Assembly: GCA_937990735.1 (NCBI GenBank)
Contig: CALKQT010000041.1
Span: 1-19,396 of the forward strand
From: an uncultured Campylobacter sp.
Lineage (GTDB): Bacteria > Campylobacterota > Campylobacteria > Campylobacterales > Campylobacteraceae
Direction: 5' to 3'
Length of the DNA: 19,396 nt
The position numbers and the translations under genes were made by a program. The notes under the pieces were generated by a model. The model saw nothing but the letters and a program-made list of their open reading frames with translations. It did not search any database and had not been told where the DNA came from. Shown piece by piece: positions 14,013 to 19,396 of the stretch (position 1 is its first letter; each line of letters begins with the position of its first letter).

Positions 14013-15479
14013 TCAAAATAGCGCCTCATCCATCTCCACGGGCTTCGGTAGCCCCATTAGCTTTAGCACGGTAGCTGCGATGTTGCTAAGCCCAAGTCCG
14101 CTTTTTAGCTCGCGCACACCGCGCCCCAGCACGAAACAAAATACGTCAAAGGTCGTGTGGTTGGTTAAAATTTCGCCGTCCGCATCTCGCATCGCCTCGC
14201 AGTTGCCGTGGTCGCTAATCTGCACGTAGGCGTAATCGTGCGCCTGCGCCGCGTTTAAAATTTTACCGATGCACTCATCCACCGCCTCGACCGCCTTTAC
14301 CGCGGCGTCGTAGTTGCCCGTATGACCGACCATATCGCCGTTTGCGAAATTTACGACGATGAAATCGATCCCCGCTTCGATGCCGCGGATCACCGCGTCG
14401 CACACCGCAGGCGCGCTCATCTGCGGCTGCTCATCGTAGGTTTTTACTTTGGGGCTTGGGATCAGCACTCGAGTTTCGTTCGGCAGCGGCTCCTCGACGC
14501 CGCCGTTAAAGAAAAACGTCACGTGGGCGTATTTTTCGGTCTCGGCGGTGTGAAGCTGCGCAAGACCGGCTTCTGCGATCACTTCACAAAGCGTATTTTT
14601 AAGCACGGGCTTCTCAAATAGCAGAGGAAATTTAAAGCTCGCGTCGTATTCGCTCATCGTGATTAAATTTTGCACGACGAGCTTCCGCTTGAATTCGCCG
14701 AAATTCTCATCGCCTAAAGCCGCACAAAGCTCTCTAGCGCGATCGTTTCTAAAATTTATAAAAATCACTCCGTCATCCGCGCCGATACCGCTAAAGCCGT
14801 TAAAGCTCGCAGGCTCGATAAACTCGTCACTCACGCCGCGCTCGTAGCTTTGCAGTATGTACTCGCTAGGCGAAATTTCAAGCGGCGCCGCTTCGCCTAT
14901 AAGCACGTCGTAAGCGCGCTTTACGCGATCAAAGCGCTTGTCGCGATCCATCGCGTAAAAGCGCCCGCAAACGCTGCCGACTTTAAATTTAGCCTGTAAA
15001 TGCTTTAAAAATTCCGCTCCGCTGCTCGGCGAAACATCGCGTCCGTCGGTGATAGCGTGCGCCCATGTCTCGCGACTCGCATTCTGCGCTATCTCACAGA
15101 TCGCGTCGAAATGGCGCAGATGTGAATGCACGCCGCCGTCACTGTAAAGCCCTATGACGTGCACTCTGCGACACTTTGAAAGCAGGCTTTGCAGCGCTTC
15201 GTTTTTCTCAAGCAAGCCCTCATCGATCGCGCGATCGATTTTGACTAGGTTTTGATATAAAATTCTACCACTTCCGATCGTCATGTGCCCCACTTCGCTG
15301 TTTCCCATCTGCCCCTGTGGCAAGCCCACGGCAAGCCCAGAGGTATGCAGCAGCGTATTGGGCGCGTTTTTAAAAAGATAATCGTAGGCGGGCTTTTTCG
15401 CGTTTGCAAACGCGTTAAATTTATCGCTAGCGTTAAAGCCGATGCCGTCGGTGATAAGTAAAATCGTCTTTTGCCCCAT
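14013..15479 (-). CDS. gpmI: 2,3-bisphosphoglycerate-independent phosphoglycerate mutase
   Basis: Interconverts 3- and 2-phosphoglycerate using two Mn2+ ions and a phosphoserine intermediate. 488 residues, near the family norm. The phosphatase half begins with LLITDGIGFN (Asp11 metal ligand) and has the nucleophile in GQMGNSEVGH (Ser61). The transferase half contains ITDGRDVSP, the GRFYAMDRDKRFDR segment, FINFRNDRARE, ANGDMVGHTGN and SDHGNCE near the C-terminus, which supply further metal ligands. AGGAG lies ahead of the ATG. Divergent from mraY. The pairing of gpmI with the mraY/murD block and fabG is a known epsilonproteobacterial neighbourhood (from memory of C. jejuni). Confidence 0.97.
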   Translation of the reverse strand: MGQKTILLITDGIGFNASDKFNAFANAKKPAYDYLFKNAPNTLLHTSGLAVGLPQGQMGNSEVGHMTIGSGRILYQNLVKIDRAIDEGLLEKNEALQSLLSKCRRVHVIGLYSDGGVHSHLRHFDAICEIAQNASRETWAHAITDGRDVSPSSGAEFLKHLQAKFKVGSVCGRFYAMDRDKRFDRVKRAYDVLIGEAAPLEISPSEYILQSYERGVSDEFIEPASFNGFSGIGADDGVIFINFRNDRARELCAALGDENFGEFKRKLVVQNLITMSEYDASFKFPLLFEKPVLKNTLCEVIAEAGLAQLHTAETEKYAHVTFFFNGGVEEPLPNETRVLIPSPKVKTYDEQPQMSAPAVCDAVIRGIEAGIDFIVVNFANGDMVGHTGNYDAAVKAVEAVDECIGKILNAAQAHDYAYVQISDHGNCEAMRDADGEILTNHTTFDVFCFVLGRGVRELKSGLGLSNIAATVLKLMGLPKPVEMDEALF

Positions 15480-15557
15480 TTTGGCTCCTAAATTTCGTCT
15501 AAATTTCGCTGCGCAGGTCTTTTGAGGCGGATCTGCGGCGCTGTTTTTACGAGCGGC

Positions 15558-15586
15558 ATTATACTTTTTTTTGGCAAATGCGGCAA
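15558..15586 (-). promoter_or_regulatory. possible promoter for gpmI
   Basis: On the minus strand TTGCCA precedes an A-rich tract and a perfect TATAAT (15563-15558), about 80 bases upstream of the gpmI start. The spacer is shorter than the classical 17 bases, but Campylobacter sigma-70 promoters depend mainly on the -10 box and an A/T-rich stretch upstream. Confidence 0.4.
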
Positions 15587-15623
15587 AATTTCATCCGCCC
15601 TAAAAGCTAAATTTTACCTCTTT

Positions 15624-15629
15624 TATACT
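15624..15629 (+). promoter_or_regulatory. possible -10 box for mraY
   Basis: TATACT preceded by a T-rich run, about 50 bases before the mraY start; TATAAA at 15646-15651 is an alternative. Weak evidence, from motif and position only. Confidence 0.3.
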
Positions 15630-15677
15630 AAAATGCGCGTTTTCGTATAAAATTTCATAAAATTTAAAAGGCAAACT

Positions 15678-16742
15678 TTGTTTTATTATCTTTACCATCT
15701 TACGAATATAAATTTCTTCCAATACATCACCGCTCGCGCAGGAATCGCATTTTTTATCGCTTTTTGTTTTTCGGTCTGGGCCATGCCGCGGTTTATCCGC
15801 TGGGCGCAAGTCAGACACGCCGCGCAGCCCATCTACGAGCTCGCGCCGCAAAACCATCAGAAAAAGAGTAAAACCCCCACGATGGGAGGACTCGTTTTCG
15901 TTACCGCCGCGGTGCTCGCAAGCCTGCTGTGCGCCAAGCTAAACAACGTCTTCGTGCTCTGCGGCCTGCTCTGCTTGATAGGTTTCGGCTACATAGGTTT
16001 TAAGGATGATATCTCTAAAATTTTAGGCCGCCAAAACCACGCAGGCCTTAGCGCGCGGGCTAAATTTGCACTGCAAAATTTCTTGGCGTTTCTGATCGGG
16101 GTGACGCTTTATGCTTTTAGCGATCTGGGCGGGGAATTTTTCGTGCCGTTTTTTAAGTACCCTCTGCTAAATTTATGGATCTTCGCGCCGCTATTTTGGA
16201 CGATCGTGATAAGCGCGAGCTCAAACGCGGTAAATTTAACCGACGGCCTGGACGGATTAGCGACCATTCCGTCAGTATTTTCGCTCTGCAGCTTGGGCAT
16301 ATTCGCCTATCTTTGCGGGCATGCGATCTACTCGCAGTATCTCTTGCTACCGCGCGTTGCAGGCGCAGGCGAGGTCTGCATCATCGTCTCAGCGCTCATC
16401 GGCGCGCTGCTTGGGTTTTTATGGTTTAACTGCTACCCCGCCGAAGTCTTTATGGGCGACAGCGGCAGCCTCAGCGTAGGCGCATTTTTAGGATACTGCG
16501 CGGTCATCACGAAAAATGAAATTTTACTCATAATGATCGGCTTCGTCTTCGTCATCGAGACGCTCAGCGTGATCTTGCAAGTGGGTAGCTTTAAAATTTT
16601 TAAACGCAGAATTTTCCTGATGGCGCCGATACATCACCATTTCGAGCTTAAAGGCTGGGTCGAAAACAAAATCATCATCCGCTTTTGGATCATCGCACTG
16701 ATCGCAAATATCATAGCGCTGACGTCGCTGAAACTGAGATAA
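15678..16742 (+). CDS. mraY: phospho-N-acetylmuramoyl-pentapeptide transferase (MraY)
   Basis: Inner-membrane enzyme that attaches phospho-MurNAc-pentapeptide to undecaprenyl phosphate, making lipid I. 354 residues with about ten hydrophobic helices. Family motifs: KSKTPTMGG (63-71), FKDD (108-111) with the first catalytic aspartates, NAVNLTDGLDGLA (183-195), GDSGSL (260-265) and the HHH motif APIHHHFELKGW (316-327). The start is TTG, with AAAAGGC five bases ahead; no ATG lies nearby in frame. A further small frame begins one base after the stop codon, so the genes downstream are probably translated in a coupled fashion. Confidence 0.97.
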   Translation: MFYYLYHLTNINFFQYITARAGIAFFIAFCFSVWAMPRFIRWAQVRHAAQPIYELAPQNHQKKSKTPTMGGLVFVTAAVLASLLCAKLNNVFVLCGLLCLIGFGYIGFKDDISKILGRQNHAGLSARAKFALQNFLAFLIGVTLYAFSDLGGEFFVPFFKYPLLNLWIFAPLFWTIVISASSNAVNLTDGLDGLATIPSVFSLCSLGIFAYLCGHAIYSQYLLLPRVAGAGEVCIIVSALIGALLGFLWFNCYPAEVFMGDSGSLSVGAFLGYCAVITKNEILLIMIGFVFVIETLSVILQVGSFKIFKRRIFLMAPIHHHFELKGWVENKIIIRFWIIALIANIIALTSLKLR

Positions 16743-16743
16743 A

Positions 16744-16860
16744 ATGCGAGCGCAGATCAAGCCCGACTTCGAAACGGCGCGCGAAAGATACGGCGAAATT
16801 GCCGAGCTTAACGCGGATGAGATAACTAAAATTTTATGGGGCAAAAGGGGAGAAAAATGA
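16744..16860 (+). CDS. small 38-residue protein frame between mraY and murD
   Basis: A 38-codon frame with ATG one base after the mraY TAA (TAAAATG) and a TGA that overlaps the murD ATG by four bases (ATGA). Product: MRAQIKPDFETARERYGEIA then ELNADEITKILWGKRGEK. It is soluble, strongly charged and predicted helical, with one Trp and no Cys. Spacing on both sides is exactly that of coupled genes, and synonymous positions are GC-rich as in neighbours. No obvious Shine-Dalgarno, so it would depend on reinitiation after mraY. Function unknown: it could be a small partner of the cell-wall enzymes or a coupling leader for murD. A merely open intergenic frame cannot be excluded at this length. Confidence 0.55.
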   Translation: MRAQIKPDFETARERYGEIAELNADEITKILWGKRGEK

Positions 16861-18281
16861 AAAAATCGCTATTTGGCTACGGACTTACGACCAGAGCGAT
16901 CGCCGAGCACTGCCGCGACGAAGGCTGCTGGGAGATCTACGACGATAAATTTGAAATTTCTTCGAGCGCGCCGAAGCTGGATGAGTTCGGCAACGCGCTT
17001 TTAAACCCGAGCGAGTTTGATCCCGCCGCAAGCGAGCTTGAAATCCCGAGCCCAGGCTTTCCGCCGCATCACGAGCTGGTGCGAAAGGCACGGAATTTAA
17101 TCAGCGAATACGATTATTTTGACGATTACAAAGGCCTTAAAATTTGGATCAGCGGCACGAACGGCAAGACCACGACGACGAAGATGATGCAGCACCTGCT
17201 CGAGCGATACGGTTCGCAAATGGGCGGCAACGTGGGCGTCCCGCTTGCAAAGCTAAACAAAAGCGCCAAAATTTGGGTGCTGGAGACGAGCTCATTTACG
17301 CTGCACTACACCAAGCACGCGCGCCCCGACATCTACGTGCTGCTTGCGATCACGCCCGATCATCTCAGCTGGCACGGCGATTTTGCGGAGTATGAGCGCG
17401 CCAAACTCTCGCCGTTGCTAGCGATGCGCGAAGGCTCTGTGGCGCTGATCCCGCGCGCCTACGAAAGCTCCGCCGCTGCGCAAAATAGCCTAGCTCGCGT
17501 GATCTGCTACGAGGACGAAGCGGATCTGGCGCAAAAATTCGGCATTGATCTGGGCGAGATAAAATTCCGCACGCCGTTTTTGATCGACGCGCTTTTGGCG
17601 CTGTGCGTGGAGAAAATTTTATTCGACAGATGCGACGTCACGCGACTGAACGACTTCGTGATCGAGGGCAATAAGCTCGAGGAATTTACCGACGCGCGCG
17701 GAAGGGTCTGGGTCAATGACACGAAGGCGACCAACATCGATGCGTGCGCGCAGGCGCTGAAGCGCTACGCGGGGCGCAAAATACATCTGATCCTAGGCGG
17801 CGACGATAAAGGCGTGGATCTGCACCCGCTTTTTGCGGAGTTTAAAAAATACGATCTGCAAATTTACGCGATCGGCTCAAATACCGATAAAATCGTGCTT
17901 TTGTGCGATGAATACGGACTTTCTTGCGTGCGCTGCGAAATTTTACAAACGGCGGTGAGCGAAATTTCGAAGCGGTATTTAAGCGGAGAAAATTTTTGCG
18001 AAAATGAAATTTCAAAAGGACGCTTGGACAACGAGAATTCCGCAGGAAATTTAATGCAGGATAAAATTTCGACTACCGAAAGCGAGAGCTCTTGCATGGA
18101 CGCAAGCAGCGGCAAAACTTTAGGTTCGCAGAATTCTAAAAATTCTGTGGATTTTAAGAATTCCGTAAATTGCGCAAACGAAATAGCGCTGCTAAGCCCT
18201 GCATGTGCCAGTTTGGATCAATTTAAAAGCTACGCCGAACGCGGCGAATTATTTAAAAAACAGGTTGCACAGCTCGGATAA
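16857..18281 (+). CDS. murD: UDP-N-acetylmuramoylalanine--D-glutamate ligase (MurD) with a C-terminal-domain insert
   Basis: Adds D-Glu to UDP-MurNAc-L-Ala in the cytoplasm, using ATP. I take the ATG at 16857 (AGGGGAG just ahead, overlap with the small frame) over 16836, giving 474 residues. Motifs: P-loop ISGTNGKTTTTK (98-109), LETSSF (142-147), ITPDHLSWHG (165-174), VNDTKATN (286-293), GGDDKG (314-319) and LSPACASLDQFKSYAERGE (445-463), which binds substrate in domain 3. Between helix AVSEISKRYL and strand EIALLSPAC lies an extra segment of about 65 residues (378-441), Asn/Ser/Glu/Lys-rich with KNSV twice; E. coli MurD has only a short turn there. Without it the protein would be about 409 residues, near the epsilonproteobacterial size of about 400. 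The N-terminal domain is short, as in this group. Confidence 0.95.
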   Translation: MKKSLFGYGLTTRAIAEHCRDEGCWEIYDDKFEISSSAPKLDEFGNALLNPSEFDPAASELEIPSPGFPPHHELVRKARNLISEYDYFDDYKGLKIWISGTNGKTTTTKMMQHLLERYGSQMGGNVGVPLAKLNKSAKIWVLETSSFTLHYTKHARPDIYVLLAITPDHLSWHGDFAEYERAKLSPLLAMREGSVALIPRAYESSAAAQNSLARVICYEDEADLAQKFGIDLGEIKFRTPFLIDALLALCVEKILFDRCDVTRLNDFVIEGNKLEEFTDARGRVWVNDTKATNIDACAQALKRYAGRKIHLILGGDDKGVDLHPLFAEFKKYDLQIYAIGSNTDKIVLLCDEYGLSCVRCEILQTAVSEISKRYLSGENFCENEISKGRLDNENSAGNLMQDKISTTESESSCMDASSGKTLGSQNSKNSVDFKNSVNCANEIALLSPACASLDQFKSYAERGELFKKQVAQLG

Positions 18282-18838
18282 ATAGACCTATCGGGGCTAG
18301 TCGGATCGGGCTAGGATTTTATTTAACACGGCCTACAATCGCATTATATAAAATTTCAACGCTTCTGCTGCGCGGATATATCTAAGCAAAACTAGCTGAA
18401 GCATGCCTCGCGACGTCGCATCATTGGCTTTGGCACAATGTTTATAAAGATGCCGTTACTAAGTTTGATTAAAGTGTGAATTTTTGATGCTAAATTTAAT
18501 CAATCGCCCCTCATCTGTCCGTTATATGCGTAAATTTAAAATGACGTAGCGATCCTTTGGCGCAAATTTATCTACTTTGCACAGTTTAAAACCAAGCATA
18601 CAATTTGCAGAATCGGCTAAATAGTAAAATTTTATATCACTTTGCTTTTTAGATCGATAGCCCGTTTTGATTATTGCAAATTGCTGCATAAACAATATTT
18701 CTCGCTACTGAAATTTATAAAATTTTAACTGATTAAATTTGGCTGTTTTCGAGCGCAACGTGCAAAAATCTAGCGAAAATCAAGGATTTTAACCGAGATT
18801 TAAGTATTGCATGGCTAAAATTACTTTTCTTTTTCGGT
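18282..18838. other. 557-base stretch without a recognisable gene
   Basis: Short open stretches occur in several frames (for example ending at 18471, with HHWLWHNVYKDAVTKFD) but none has a start and ribosome site. Composition drops from GC-rich to AT-rich across it. No repeat, RNA gene or clear terminator seen after murD; CCTA...TAGG just past the stop is too weak to call. Confidence 0.5.
18816..18821 (+). promoter_or_regulatory. possible -10 box of the tRNA-Phe gene
   Basis: TAAAAT 17 bases ahead of the mature tRNA, in an AT-rich stretch followed by a pyrimidine-rich run. Assigned from position and motif only. Confidence 0.3.
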
Positions 18839-18914
18839 GGTTGGATAGCTCAGTCGGTAGAGCAGCAGACTGAAAATCTGCGTGTCGGCAGTTCGATTCT
18901 GCCTCTAACCACCA
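18839..18914 (+). tRNA. tRNA-Phe (GAA)
   Basis: 76 bases folding as a full cloverleaf. Acceptor GGTTGGA pairs with TCTAACC (one G-U). The D arm is AGCTC/GAGC with the AGTCGGTA loop. The anticodon stem GCAGA/TCTGC encloses loop CTGAAAA with anticodon GAA at 18872-18874. The T arm is GGCAG/CTGCC around TTCGATT. Discriminator A and an encoded CCA end (18912-18914). It is a single tRNA, with no neighbour RNA gene in view. Confidence 0.98.
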
Positions 18915-19262
18915 CTTAATCTATTTTATCTTTAATCACTCTATTTGCTCGCGCAAACTTGCTTAAATTTTACCGCCAAATCAAGCTCTAAATTTAAAAA
19001 CCGCAAAAGCCGAATAAATCAAACACGAAATAAATCAAAAGCAAAGCCGAGAAAGAAGCACAAAAGTTAAAATTTCAAAGCACACGGAATTTATAGAATT
19101 CATAAGAGAGGGATAGAAAAAAGAGGGGCTATAAAATTCGTAAATTTACAATAGAAATGATTAGAAAAGAATACAACTATATAAAATTATGAAGTTCATA
19201 AAATTTCATAAACCAAAAGGAGAAGCCCAACTTACGCTCCTCCCTATTTTATACATTCCTTC
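18915..19262. other. about 350-base AT-rich stretch without a gene, except the hairpin at its right end
   Basis: Very AT-rich, A-dominated on the plus strand. Repeated AAATTTCATA/AAATTCATA-like words (19136, 19194, 19201). No frame with a credible start. The only structure is the hairpin at 19219-19243. Confidence 0.5.
19219..19243 (-). terminator. terminator of the minus-strand gene at the right edge
   Basis: On the minus strand GGAGGAGC pairs with GCTTCTCC (seven of eight pairs) around a 9-base loop, followed by TTTT. It lies about 20 bases past the stop codon of the edge gene. The plus strand also has CTATTTTAT after the stem, so it could work in both directions. Confidence 0.55.
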
Positions 19263-19396
19263 CTATTGCTCTTTCTTGGATTTTTTAACCTTCTTGCCAG
19301 AAGCTTTTGACGAGCCGTCATCTTTAGCATCATCATTTATTTTAGCCGTAGAGCCTTTTACTTTACCATCATCATTCATAGCTTTATCCATGCTAT
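19263..19396 (-). CDS. C-terminal end of a Lys/Asp/Ser-rich protein, cut by window edge
   Basis: The minus strand is open from the right edge to a TAG at 19265-19263, 44 codons. The visible tail reads GKVKGSTAKINDDAKDDGSS and then KASGKKVKKSKKEQ. It is a low-complexity, charged tail, acidic then basic, likely disordered, with a nucleic-acid or membrane-phosphate binding look, but that is only an impression. An internal ATG (19391) would allow a 42-residue protein, but the frame stays open past it to the edge. The family cannot be named. The hairpin just downstream supports a real gene end. Confidence 0.55.
   Translation of the reverse strand, partial: SMDKAMNDDGKVKGSTAKINDDAKDDGSSKASGKKVKKSKKEQ

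Noticed and set aside
15600..15857. Minus-strand 85-codon frame across the mraY promoter region
   Set aside because: Antisense to mraY's start and lacking a ribosome site.
16836..16856. Earlier ATG for murD adding seven residues
   Set aside because: Places the ribosome site inside the gene; the ATG at 16857 has AGGGGAG ahead and matches the usual MurD N-terminus.

Overview
The window looks like a chromosomal segment of a Campylobacter-type epsilonproteobacterium (Campylobacterota). Three things point there: the word AAATTT/AAAATTT is very common inside and between genes on an otherwise moderate-GC background; thymidylate synthase is the ThyX type; and the fatty-acid and peptidoglycan gene blocks are of epsilonproteobacterial type. 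The fairly high GC would fit an oral species such as C. gracilis better than C. jejuni, but that species guess is inference.

Left part (1-4723), all minus strand: an apparent C-terminal scrap of shikimate dehydrogenase at the edge, ung (uracil excision), a small membrane-protein reading frame with no start codon, an AT-rich membrane-anchored unknown, a DJ-1/PfpI protein, two overlapping unknown frames downstream of thyX, thyX itself, and an orphan EexN-type (entry exclusion) lipoprotein. Middle (4892-8937), plus strand: two tandem paralogous NSS sodium-coupled transporters and an AT-rich membrane-anchored unknown. 

Right-centre (9279-15479), minus strand: gpmI, fabG, acpP, fabF, accA and rho. 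FabG, AcpP, FabF and AccA supply malonyl-CoA and elongate fatty acids; Rho terminates transcription. From 15678 the plus strand carries mraY, a previously easy-to-miss 38-codon frame, and murD. The three are packed end to end, and mraY and murD make lipid I and extend the UDP-MurNAc peptide. MurD carries an unusual insert of about 65 residues in its C-terminal domain. A long stretch with no recognisable gene, a tRNA-Phe gene with encoded CCA, and the Lys/Asp-rich tail of a minus-strand gene close the window.

Most genes are conserved housekeeping functions. The observations most worth checking are the MurD insert, the 38-codon frame between mraY and murD, the orphan EexN lipoprotein with a perfect 10-bp hairpin downstream, and the mosaic composition of the 8107-8937 gene. 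No CRISPR array, insertion sequence, phage module or clear novel multi-gene system is visible.
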